64,000 nucleotides of DNA. Origin: Providencia heimbachae ATCC 35613 (GTDB lineage Bacteria; Pseudomonadota; Gammaproteobacteria; Enterobacterales; Enterobacteriaceae). This document shows positions 55,954-64,000 of the stretch, piece by piece; within the stretch, counting starts at the first letter, position 1, and every line of letters begins with the position of its first letter. The stretch spans positions 1 to 64,000 of the forward strand of contig NZ_LXEW01000009.1 of the NCBI RefSeq assembly GCF_001655055.1. Direction: 5' to 3'. The notes under the pieces were generated by a model. That model saw only the letters and a program-made list of their open reading frames with translations, was not told the origin of the DNA and searched no databases. Position numbers and translations under genes: made by a program.

Positions 55954-58900
55954 TTACAATTGTGCAGTGATATTTTCCATCGTTTGAATTATTCGTTTAT
56001 CAGAAATTGGATATGGCGTCCCTAATTGCTGTGCAAATAAACTCACTCGTAATTCTTCAATCATCCAACGAACTTCTTGCACTTCAGGTAATGTTTTCTG
56101 TAATGGCGTCAATTTTGACATCCACTGCTGCCACATATTTTGTACATGTTCTACCTTACTCATCTGTGCGCGGTCTCTATTTGGATCAATTGCTAATTTC
56201 TCTAATCTACGTTCTATGCCATTCAAATAACGTAAGATATCAGGTAAGCGTTTCCAACCATGAGTCGTTACAAACCCTTTAAATACTAAACCGGACATTT
56301 GTGCTTTTAAGTCTGATAGCGCTAATGCCATAGAAAAATCTACACGCCCCTTTAACCTTTTATTTATGGCAAAAACTGATGTTAAAATTTGCTCAACTTG
56401 CTTAGCAATATTAACAACCGCATCATTTAATTCAGCGCGTGCATACTCTTTTAATTTTTCAAATTGTTCTTCATTCCAAACTGGCCCACCATAAGTTGAA
56501 ATTAATTGATCGATACCGCATGCAATACAGTCATCAATTAACTCTAAAACCTTGCCATATGGATTAAAGTAGAGCCCAAGTTTCGATTTATTGGGTAGTT
56601 TTTCATGTAAATATTTAATTGGAGATGGGATATTCAATAGTAATAATCTACGTACCCCAGCCCACATGGCTTGTTGTTGTTCAAGCTCAGTTTCAAATAC
56701 ACGAATGCCTACACTCGTTTTTTCATCGACTAATGCAGGATAAGCTTTAACTGAATATCCACCGCGTTTTTGTTCGTAACGTTGAGGTAATTCGCCAAAG
56801 CTCCAAATATGTAATCCGTTTTGTTCAATACCATCATCTACAACTTCTGAAAGTGTTTCTTGCACTTTTTCTTTTAGGCTATTTTTTAATGCATCTAGAT
56901 CTTGCCCTTCCGCAATAGTTTTATTTTTATCGCCAATGACCCGATACGTCATTTTTAAATGCACCGGTAGTTGCTCAAGTTGCCATGAATCTCTATCAAC
57001 CGAAACGCCTGTCATCCGGCGCAGTTCACGTTCGAGCTTATCGAGAACGCTACCTTCAGGTACAGGCACGCGTTCAAGAAATGCAGATGCATAATTAGGT
57101 GCAGGGACGAAATTACGTCGAATCGGTTTAGGTAATGACTTAATTAAAGCTACAATTAATTCATGCCGTAATCCGGGAACTTGCCAGTCGAAACCCGTAT
57201 TTTGGACCTGATTTAAAATCGCTAATGGAATATGTACCGTGACACCATCAGCATCAGTACCCGGTTCAAATTGATAACTAAGGCGGAATTTTAAATCACC
57301 TTGATACCAATAGTTAGGATAATCAAGGGCTGATACATTCGCAGCATCATCCTTAATAAGCATATTTTTTTCGAAATTAAGAAGGTCAGATTGCTGCTTA
57401 GATACCGTCTTCCACCAATTATCAAAATGACGAGATGAAATAACATCATTCGGAATTCGTTGATCATAAAAAGCAAACAGTGTTTCATCATCAACAAGTA
57501 TATCTCGGCGTCTCGATTTATGTTCTAAATCTTCAATCTCGGACAATAACTTCAGATTTTCTTTAAAGAATGCATGTCGGGTTGTCCAATCACCTTCAAC
57601 CAAAGCATGGCGAATAAATAATTCACGGCATAATAACGGGTCTATATTGCCATAATTAACCTGACGTGAAGCAACAATTGGCAAACCATAGAGTGTCACC
57701 TTCTCTGAAGCCATAACAGCGCCTTCCGATTTTGACCAATGAGGCTCGCTGTAATTGTGTTTAGTAAGGTGTTCCGCTAATGGCTCAATCCATTCAGGGT
57801 CAATTGAAGCGGCAATTCTGCCCCATAGTTTTGATGTTTCAACAAGTTCAGCGACCATTGCCCATTTAGGCGGTTTTTTAAATAGACCCGAGCCAGGAAA
57901 GATTGTAAAGCGAGCATTCCTAGCCCCGGTAAATTCAGGTTTATCTGCGTCTTTTTGACCGACATGAGAAAGTAATCCAGCAAGTAACGATACATGAATA
58001 CTACGAAAATCAGCTTCCACACTATTAATCGCAAACCCTTGTTCTTTTACAACTTGTCTAAGCTGAGTATACAAATCTTGCCATTCACGAATACGAAGAT
58101 AATTCAGAAAATCTTGGCGACACATTTTTCTAAACTGTGCATTTGACAGTGTTTTTTGCTGCTCTTTCAAATAGTTCCATAAGTTTAGAAAAGCAAGGAA
58201 ATCCGATTGTTTATCATGAAAACGTCGATGCTTTTCATCGGAGGCTTGCTGTTTCTCTAAGGGTCTTTCTCTTGGATCTTGAATTGACAATGCCGAAACG
58301 ATCACCATCGCTTCACGTACTGCACCATGTTTTCTTGCTTCAATAACCATTCGAGCAAGTCTTGGATCAACCGGAAGTTGAGCTAATTGGCGGCCAATTT
58401 CGGTTAATTGATATCCACGTTCAGCAAGCTTATGAGGTTGAACTGCCCCCAGCTCCTCAAGTAATTTAACACCATCTTGAATATTACGTTTATCGGGTGC
58501 TTCCACAAAAGGAAAGGCTGCAATATCGCCTAATCCGATCGATGTCATCTGTAAAATAACGGAGGCTAAATTTGTTCTTAAAATTTCAGGATCGGTAAAT
58601 TCTGGGCGTGATAAAAAATCATCCTCAGAATATAAACGAATACAAATACCGTCAGAAACACGGCCACAACGCCCTTTTCGTTGATTTGCAGAGGCTTGTG
58701 AAATAGGCTCTACAGGCAATCGTTGGACTTTAGTTCGGTAACTGTAACGGCTAATTCTTGCATAACCAGTATCAATGACATATTTGATCCCTGGAACAGT
58801 TAATGATGTTTCTGCCACGTTAGTGGAAAGGATAATTCGCCGACCACCATGGGGATGAAAAATACGATTTTGTTCACTATTTGAAAGCCTAGCAAACAGA

Positions 58901-59874
58901 GGTAAAATTTCAGTATGTCTAAGTTGTAATTTTGAAAGTGCATCAGCTGTATCACGAATTTCTCGCTCACCGCTCATGAAAATCAAAATATCGCCATTTC
59001 CTTCCACGGATAGTTCATTAACGGCATCAATGATCCCGTCTATTTGATCTCGTTCATTGTCGTTATCATCTCCCATGACTGGGCGGTAACGAACCTCCAC
59101 AGGGTAAGTACGGCCTGAAACCTCAACAATTGGAGCATGGTTAAAATGACGAGAAAAACGTTCCGGATCAATTGTCGCAGAGGTAATAATAATTTTTAAA
59201 TCGGGTCTTTTGGGCAGCAATTGACGTAAATAACCCAATATAAAATCGATATTTAAGCTTCGTTCATGCGCTTCATCGATAATAATTGTATCGTACTGCA
59301 GAAGTAATTTATCGTTCTGTAATTCTGCTAATAAAATACCATCAGTCATCAATTTGACTTGCGTATTTTCGCCAACTTGATCACTAAAACGAACTTTATA
59401 TCCTACATTTTGTCCTAATTCGCATTCTAATTCTTGGGCAAGACGGGTAGCAACAGAACGAGCAGCCAATCTTCTTGGTTGCGTATGACCGATGAATCCT
59501 TGGATCCCCCGACCCAACTCCAAACAAATTTTAGGTATTTGGGTTGTCTTACCAGAACCTGTTTCGCCTGCAATAATGACAACCTGATGCTTTTTAATCG
59601 CATCTAAAATAACGTCTTTTTTCTGACTTACCGGTAAATTATCAGGATAACGAATTGTCGGCGGATTGAGGCGCTTAGTCGCTACCTTTTGTTTGGCCGT
59701 TTCGATATCGGCTTTAATCACATCCAGAATTGCTGTACGAGACTTTTCATCTTGTATCTTAGCAATACCATAGATCCTTTTTTTTAAAAAAAATTGATCG
59801 CGTAATGACGTTTGTCCAATATCAGCTTCTAATGCTGCCAGTATGGATTTCAATTTTAAATCCTTATTTTTCAT
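55954..59874 (-). CDS. hrpA: ATP-dependent RNA helicase HrpA
   Basis: 1306 residues (E. coli about 1300). DEAH-box helicase core in the first 560 residues: Walker A AGETGSGKTTQIPKICLELG, QPRRLAARSVATRLA, DEAH in TIIIDEAHERSLNIDFILGY, SATIDPERFSRHF and QRKGRCGRVSDGICIRLYSE. A winged-helix/ratchet region follows, then the long C-terminal HrpA-specific region (about 720-1306). E. coli HrpA splits collided or stalled ribosomes and is needed for mRNA quality control. Divergent from azoR as in E. coli. Confidence 0.96.
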   Translation of the reverse strand: MKNKDLKLKSILAALEADIGQTSLRDQFFLKKRIYGIAKIQDEKSRTAILDVIKADIETAKQKVATKRLNPPTIRYPDNLPVSQKKDVILDAIKKHQVVIIAGETGSGKTTQIPKICLELGRGIQGFIGHTQPRRLAARSVATRLAQELECELGQNVGYKVRFSDQVGENTQVKLMTDGILLAELQNDKLLLQYDTIIIDEAHERSLNIDFILGYLRQLLPKRPDLKIIITSATIDPERFSRHFNHAPIVEVSGRTYPVEVRYRPVMGDDNDNERDQIDGIIDAVNELSVEGNGDILIFMSGEREIRDTADALSKLQLRHTEILPLFARLSNSEQNRIFHPHGGRRIILSTNVAETSLTVPGIKYVIDTGYARISRYSYRTKVQRLPVEPISQASANQRKGRCGRVSDGICIRLYSEDDFLSRPEFTDPEILRTNLASVILQMTSIGLGDIAAFPFVEAPDKRNIQDGVKLLEELGAVQPHKLAERGYQLTEIGRQLAQLPVDPRLARMVIEARKHGAVREAMVIVSALSIQDPRERPLEKQQASDEKHRRFHDKQSDFLAFLNLWNYLKEQQKTLSNAQFRKMCRQDFLNYLRIREWQDLYTQLRQVVKEQGFAINSVEADFRSIHVSLLAGLLSHVGQKDADKPEFTGARNARFTIFPGSGLFKKPPKWAMVAELVETSKLWGRIAASIDPEWIEPLAEHLTKHNYSEPHWSKSEGAVMASEKVTLYGLPIVASRQVNYGNIDPLLCRELFIRHALVEGDWTTRHAFFKENLKLLSEIEDLEHKSRRRDILVDDETLFAFYDQRIPNDVISSRHFDNWWKTVSKQQSDLLNFEKNMLIKDDAANVSALDYPNYWYQGDLKFRLSYQFEPGTDADGVTVHIPLAILNQVQNTGFDWQVPGLRHELIVALIKSLPKPIRRNFVPAPNYASAFLERVPVPEGSVLDKLERELRRMTGVSVDRDSWQLEQLPVHLKMTYRVIGDKNKTIAEGQDLDALKNSLKEKVQETLSEVVDDGIEQNGLHIWSFGELPQRYEQKRGGYSVKAYPALVDEKTSVGIRVFETELEQQQAMWAGVRRLLLLNIPSPIKYLHEKLPNKSKLGLYFNPYGKVLELIDDCIACGIDQLISTYGGPVWNEEQFEKLKEYARAELNDAVVNIAKQVEQILTSVFAINKRLKGRVDFSMALALSDLKAQMSGLVFKGFVTTHGWKRLPDILRYLNGIERRLEKLAIDPNRDRAQMSKVEHVQNMWQQWMSKLTPLQKTLPEVQEVRWMIEELRVSLFAQQLGTPYPISDKRIIQTMENITAQL

Positions 59875-60072
59875 ATTGTTACATATTTAACAACAAAATA
59901 TATTATTGTCATTAAATCAGATAATATTCTTATATTTAATTATGATTCTAGTTATATCATGAAAATACCATCAATTTTTTTGAACTAAGCTATCTGAATT
60001 TCTCTCTATCAATCAGTTACATATCAAGTATTATAAATAATAATGCAACACTAATCAGTTTTGAGGAAAGAA

Positions 60073-60672
60073 ATGAGTAAATTATTGTTATTGAAATCAA
60101 GTATTCTAGCCGACTATTCACAAAGTAATAAAATGGCAGAATATTTTATTCAACAATGGCAGGAAAAAAATCCAACAGATGAATTAACTGTTCGTGATTT
60201 AGTCAATGACCCTATCCCAGCACTCGATGGTGAAATATTAACAGCATTTACCTCTGCTGACACGAAAACTGAGCAACAACAAGCACATTTGGATCTGTCA
60301 AATCAGTTAATTAATGAGCTTAATGATAGTGACGTCATTATCATTGCCGCCCCAATGTACAATTTTACTATTTCTTCGCATTTAAAACACTATTTTGATT
60401 TTATCGCCAGATCAGGCATGACATTTAAATATACTCAACAAGGTTCTGTGGGTTTATTGGAAAACAAAAAAGCTTATGTTTTGACTAGCCGTGGCGGAAT
60501 ATATAAGGATACACCTACTGATACTATGGTCCCTTATTTAACCTTATTTTTAAACTTCATCGGTATCACTGATATTGAATTTATTTTTGCAGAGGGCATT
60601 GCACTGAGCCCCGAGTTAGCAGAACAAGCCCATTTAAAAGCTAAAGAGCATATTGACAACCTTGTAGCTTAA
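60073..60672 (+). CDS. azoR: FMN-dependent NADH-azoreductase
   Basis: 199 residues from ATG 60073 with GAGGAAAG upstream; four codons earlier only a TTG is present. A flavodoxin-like fold: MSKLLLLKSSILADYSQSNK, the FMN phosphate loop near APMYNFTISSHLKHYFDF and SRGGIY in the centre. It reduces azo bonds and quinones with NADH and FMN; the physiological role is defence against electrophilic quinones. Divergent from hrpA. Confidence 0.94.
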   Translation: MSKLLLLKSSILADYSQSNKMAEYFIQQWQEKNPTDELTVRDLVNDPIPALDGEILTAFTSADTKTEQQQAHLDLSNQLINELNDSDVIIIAAPMYNFTISSHLKHYFDFIARSGMTFKYTQQGSVGLLENKKAYVLTSRGGIYKDTPTDTMVPYLTLFLNFIGITDIEFIFAEGIALSPELAEQAHLKAKEHIDNLVA

Positions 60673-60724
60673 ATTTAAGTCTCTATTTCATTAAAGCAAT
60701 CTACGTATTCCCCTTACTACCTTG

Positions 60725-60750
60725 GCGCACTTTTTAGTGCGCATTTTTAT
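60725..60750 (+). terminator. Terminator of azoR overlapping the ydbL stop
   Basis: GCGCACT-TTTT-AGTGCGC (60725-60742) is followed by ATTTTTAT. The U-tract overlaps the ydbL stop codon (60747) on the opposite strand, so the two convergent genes share this element. Confidence 0.85.
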
Positions 60751-61076
60751 TTCTTCTTGAGCCACTGGCCGTTAATACCTCGAACATATTCCCCCGAACT
60801 TGCTCTTTCAACTAATTTTTGGCCTGCAATTCTAGCAACATCTTTAGTTTTAAGATTATTTTTCTGCGCGATTTCACTATATTTTAAATCACGCTCATGA
60901 TTAATTTTATCTGTTAATTTAACAGCATCTTTATCATTTTGATCAACCGCAGCTAAATAACCGGATAATGTTTCACCAATCATACCGTGCTCTTTGGCCT
61001 CATCGACAGTAAGAGCATAAACAGAAAATGTACCAAATAGAGAACACAGAATAATAACTTTAATAAATGTCATCAT
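60747..61076 (-). CDS. ydbL: YdbL periplasmic protein (DUF1318)
   Basis: 109 residues: a signal peptide (about 1-21, IKVIILCSLFGTFSVYA) and a helical domain with EHGMIGETLSGYLAAVDQND and IAGQKLVERASSGEYVRG. It overlaps the ynbE stop by four bases and so is translated with it. E. coli YdbL is reported to act as a periplasmic helper of the YdbH-YnbE complex in moving lipid to the outer membrane. Third gene of the operon ydbH-ynbE-ydbL. Confidence 0.9.
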   Translation of the reverse strand: MMTFIKVIILCSLFGTFSVYALTVDEAKEHGMIGETLSGYLAAVDQNDKDAVKLTDKINHERDLKYSEIAQKNNLKTKDVARIAGQKLVERASSGEYVRGINGQWLKKK

Positions 61077-61279
61077 TTATCATTCACCTCACCAAATAAG
61101 TCGCTATTTTCTTTAAGTAATTCCTCAACCTGGCGGTCAGCTTTTATTTGGATTTCATGTTCAATTTTAACATTCATATTTATATTGATCGGTTTATCGG
61201 GTGTTGCTACCTCTACTCTAAGGCAAGCCGACAAAGCAATAACCATAGTGACTAATAAGCTAATCTTTAATATTTTCAC
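61073..61279 (-). CDS. ynbE: YnbE outer-membrane lipoprotein
   Basis: 68 residues. The lipobox LSAC (cleavage before Cys19) ends an N-terminal signal; the mature part has ININMNVKIEHEIQIKAD and an acidic C-terminus. In E. coli YnbE anchors the YdbH bridge at the outer membrane. Position 20 is Leu rather than Asp, consistent with outer-membrane sorting. Confidence 0.92.
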   Translation of the reverse strand: MKILKISLLVTMVIALSACLRVEVATPDKPININMNVKIEHEIQIKADRQVEELLKENSDLFGEVNDK

Positions 61280-61288
61280 ATTTATCCT

Positions 61289-63874
61289 TTATAGATTTTT
61301 TTCTAACCATTCTTCTAGACTGCTACCAAAGCGCAAGCTTCGCCAAAGTTGAAAGATGTTTTCTTCGTGCTGATAATTTAAATGTACTTCTCGCTTTTTC
61401 TTCTCTTGGGAATTATAACCCTCAAGGATAGTTTTCATTGATAATAAACCTAAATTGGTAATATTTACATCAGTTCGGCTACGCTCAATCTCAAGATATT
61501 GTAACCAACCAATTGCAGAACCCGCTGAAATATTATCTTTTTGGATTGATTCAACAAATTGTGTATCAAGTCTTAAGGTCAAAGGCCCACTATTTTCCAT
61601 CCAACCCTTTTTTACTATCCATTCTGGGTTATTAAGGTAAAAAGGTAACTCCCCATTGACTCTTCCTGAAACGGCAAATTGGGATACTTTTAGTAAGGTA
61701 AATAATTGACTAAGCTCAATTTGATGTAGCTTAATTGTTGATGCCTTATTCTGTGGCCACCTAAGTAAGTCAAGGTGAACCTCTCCACCTAACATTTTAA
61801 AACCAACATTACTTAATGATAGCGGTTTGGCATCTGAAGGCGGATAAGTTCCGGTGAGATCGGCGGTTATGTCCGTCAGTTCAAATAAATTTGTTAATTG
61901 TTTTATTCGTAGTTCAACTGATGATTTCTCACCTAGCGTCCAAGTACTGTTTTTTAGACGCCACGGAAGAACGAAATCAAGTCCATTTATTTCCCCATCT
62001 TTTAACCACAAGCTTGTATTTGCAACTCGCCAATGTCCACCAGCAGTAAACCCCTCCTCCGGTGTCATTGAAAATGCAGCTTGAGAAAATAGTTTTCCTT
62101 GGCGCAGTTCAATACCTAAATCAACAGGAATTAATGTTTGAAATGCAGTTACTGACTGCTCAGGCCAACGAGCCTCACCTCTTAAGCGTTCGCCATCCCA
62201 ACGACCAAAGATGACAATAGGCCCTACATTTTTAGTGCTTAGATCCCCCTTTAATTGGAAATCTGCAGGTGATTTACCTTTTATATCTGCTTTTGCGGTT
62301 ATTTTCGGTAAGTAGCTATTAGTGCCAAATAGCATTCTATTGCTCGTCATTTCTAACGAACCATAAAAATTAGCTTTTTTCTCATCACGCTGCCATTGCA
62401 AAGGTTTGGTCAAAATCAATCGTGGAGAACTCATAGATAGCAAACCATACTTTATTTGGTCAAAACCTGTCGTTAAACTATTGAGTGTGATTAATGTATC
62501 TTGCCAATTACCTTGTCCTTTTATATCCCAACGCGCACTTAAAGCGGGTAGTCTTGCATTTCCCCAGTAATTCCAGAACCACTTGCCATTATCAATGGTA
62601 AATTTATTCGCACTGCCATCTAAATGAATCGCAAAATCGCCCCAATATTGCTCTTTTATTTTTAAAATAGCCTGTAAGCGACCTGAAATGCCTTCATGGC
62701 TTAAAGATGTGCCCGCTAATGGCAATCGGATTTCTTGTAGTAAAATAGTAGGCGAAACTCGTCCATAAGCTCTTAATAATGATCCAGGCAGAAACGAAAT
62801 AGACGGTAGCGCTAATTGCCCCGTAATTTTGGCGGGTAAATTAATATCGACAGCAAGATCATTGTACTTAATTTGTCCATTTAACCTTAAATTTATATTG
62901 GCATCTAAAAAATTAATCTGGCTCGGTGGAAGAGTTAAAACAAGATTAGCTTTACCTTTACTCGCTTGAGTAATTATATTTAATCGCCCAGTAAAAACCA
63001 TTTCACTCAATGTTTTATTCCAATGATCAATTTGCAGTGCTATGCCGCCCTGAACTGGAATATTGGCTTCTTGCCACTGCCATTGCCCTTGAGTAATTTT
63101 TAAATTTGTATCAGATAAATGCCAAGGTAAATTCAATATATCTTTTTGCTCATCTAAATCAGTTAGATTCAATGTGCCTTGGTTATTTTGCCATTCAAGT
63201 TTAGCGAGTAGCGATTTGTTAGGGGCTAATAATTTAAATTTAGCTTCGACTGCCCCATTTTCAGGTAATTTGTCTGCTGTAAGAGGAAGCTTTAAGCCCC
63301 CAGTTAATTCAACTCGCTGTTTGAATTCAGGTAAAAATACAGAAAAATCATTAATAACTAGCTGCTCATCCGCAGTAATCCGTGATGATACCTCTAAATT
63401 TTCACCGCGATAATCTAATTGTAGTGGGGATGCAGTGTTACTTCGTAACCAGAGGCTTCCGTTGTAATCTGACCACGGTTGGGTATCAACATTATCAATA
63501 ACCAGTGAAAAGTAGGGGATATTATTGACTAACTCAGCAATATTTATTGGCTCAGAAGGATTATCCGTTGCCTCTATTTCATTTAAGCATACAGCGGAAC
63601 TATTCAGACTATTAACTTTTATATGTAATGGAAGCCATGACGCTCTAATGTCATTAATTTCAAGTAAATGACACGTTCCCGCATTAAGCGTTATTTGATT
63701 GATTTGGAGTTGGTGGTTGTTAAATCTCGGCTGAGAAAGTGACAGGGTCACTGATGGAGGCAAGAAATGTGCAGCAACAATAGGAACCCAACGAGTAAAC
63801 GTTACCCACAATAAAATAAAGAAAGCAAAGCTAATGCTACAAACCAAAAGTAGAATTTTACATGCCCTGTTCAT
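61289..63874 (-). CDS. ydbH: YdbH, AsmA-like intermembrane lipid-transport protein
   Basis: 861 residues (E. coli 879). An N-terminal membrane anchor (about 7-27, LLLVCSISFAFFILLWVTFT) is followed by a very long repetitive beta-strand body of the AsmA-like group, shared with YhdP and TamB. These proteins form a hydrophobic groove spanning the periplasm to bring phospholipids to the outer membrane. YnbE binds at the distal end. Starts the three-gene operon; ynbE begins 9 bases after its stop. Confidence 0.92.
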   Translation of the reverse strand: MNRACKILLLVCSISFAFFILLWVTFTRWVPIVAAHFLPPSVTLSLSQPRFNNHQLQINQITLNAGTCHLLEINDIRASWLPLHIKVNSLNSSAVCLNEIEATDNPSEPINIAELVNNIPYFSLVIDNVDTQPWSDYNGSLWLRSNTASPLQLDYRGENLEVSSRITADEQLVINDFSVFLPEFKQRVELTGGLKLPLTADKLPENGAVEAKFKLLAPNKSLLAKLEWQNNQGTLNLTDLDEQKDILNLPWHLSDTNLKITQGQWQWQEANIPVQGGIALQIDHWNKTLSEMVFTGRLNIITQASKGKANLVLTLPPSQINFLDANINLRLNGQIKYNDLAVDINLPAKITGQLALPSISFLPGSLLRAYGRVSPTILLQEIRLPLAGTSLSHEGISGRLQAILKIKEQYWGDFAIHLDGSANKFTIDNGKWFWNYWGNARLPALSARWDIKGQGNWQDTLITLNSLTTGFDQIKYGLLSMSSPRLILTKPLQWQRDEKKANFYGSLEMTSNRMLFGTNSYLPKITAKADIKGKSPADFQLKGDLSTKNVGPIVIFGRWDGERLRGEARWPEQSVTAFQTLIPVDLGIELRQGKLFSQAAFSMTPEEGFTAGGHWRVANTSLWLKDGEINGLDFVLPWRLKNSTWTLGEKSSVELRIKQLTNLFELTDITADLTGTYPPSDAKPLSLSNVGFKMLGGEVHLDLLRWPQNKASTIKLHQIELSQLFTLLKVSQFAVSGRVNGELPFYLNNPEWIVKKGWMENSGPLTLRLDTQFVESIQKDNISAGSAIGWLQYLEIERSRTDVNITNLGLLSMKTILEGYNSQEKKKREVHLNYQHEENIFQLWRSLRFGSSLEEWLEKNL

Positions 63875-64000
63875 TAATAGCTTCCTTGTTTCATCAGAGT
63901 GACACTATAGCCTTGATTATTTTTGATTCTATTTTCACATTAAATTGCTGTTTATGAAACATAAGCAATAATTAAAAGTAAACAGATACTAGTTTTCTCA
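63875..64000 (-). other. Promoter region of ydbH, window edge
   Basis: 125 bases upstream of ydbH, AT-rich, which should hold the operon promoter on the minus strand. In E. coli ldhA follows on this side; its start is not in the window. Confidence 0.4.

Overview
The window is a contiguous stretch of AT-rich enterobacterial chromosome. Several gene blocks have the order and protein sequences known from Escherichia coli and relatives: fnr-uspE, pntA-pntB with ydgH-ydgI, hrpA divergent from azoR, ydbH-ynbE-ydbL, and yhiI-rbbA-yhhJ. The low GC content, the fnr-uspE/pntBA junction and a tyrosine decarboxylase-TyrP operon fit the Morganellaceae, most likely Providencia. That assignment is inferred from remembered family sequences, not from a database search. 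No rRNA, tRNA, CRISPR array, prophage or intact insertion sequence was seen.

Region 1 (about 0.2-30 kb) is an accessory, transporter-rich zone. It consists mostly of small-molecule exporters paired divergently with regulators (ydhP/LysR, an EamA exporter/LysR, a LysE-type exporter/LysR), many GNAT acetyltransferases, and decaying genes: a LysR regulator with one in-frame stop, a frameshifted LysE exporter, an AraC remnant and two GNAT C-terminal remnants. Embedded here are a DeoR/inositol-monophosphatase/MFS cluster, a FAD amino-acid oxidase coupled to a GNAT gene, ddlA, leuE, an azlCD exporter, yehS, an Xre/RES toxin-antitoxin module with a clear operator, and an accA paralogue away from its usual dnaE context. 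The accA paralogue has changes in its active-site region. amn and an AEC transporter follow.

Region 2 (about 28.6-42.6 kb) holds a MocR regulator, yebB, the ahpC/ahpF peroxide system, the yhiI-rbbA-yhhJ export/ribosome-ATPase operon, and an ABC-F ATPase preceded by a short leader ORF and a structured 5' region. It ends with a PadR (YqjI-like) regulator whose promoter carries two facing 17-bp repeats and a Fur-box-like sequence.

Region 3 (about 42.6-64 kb) starts with the tyrP-tyrosine decarboxylase operon, which makes tyramine and consumes protons, and a PIG3-type quinone oxidoreductase. After that come core genes: fnr (with a probable FNR autoregulatory site), uspE, the proton-translocating transhydrogenase pntAB, ydgH, ydgI (TTG start), hrpA, azoR and the ydbH-ynbE-ydbL envelope lipid-transport operon.

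The observations most worth following up are the variant accA paralogue, the leader-ORF-controlled ABC-F gene, and the PadR/Fur promoter driving a PadR gene and a 68-residue protein of unknown function.
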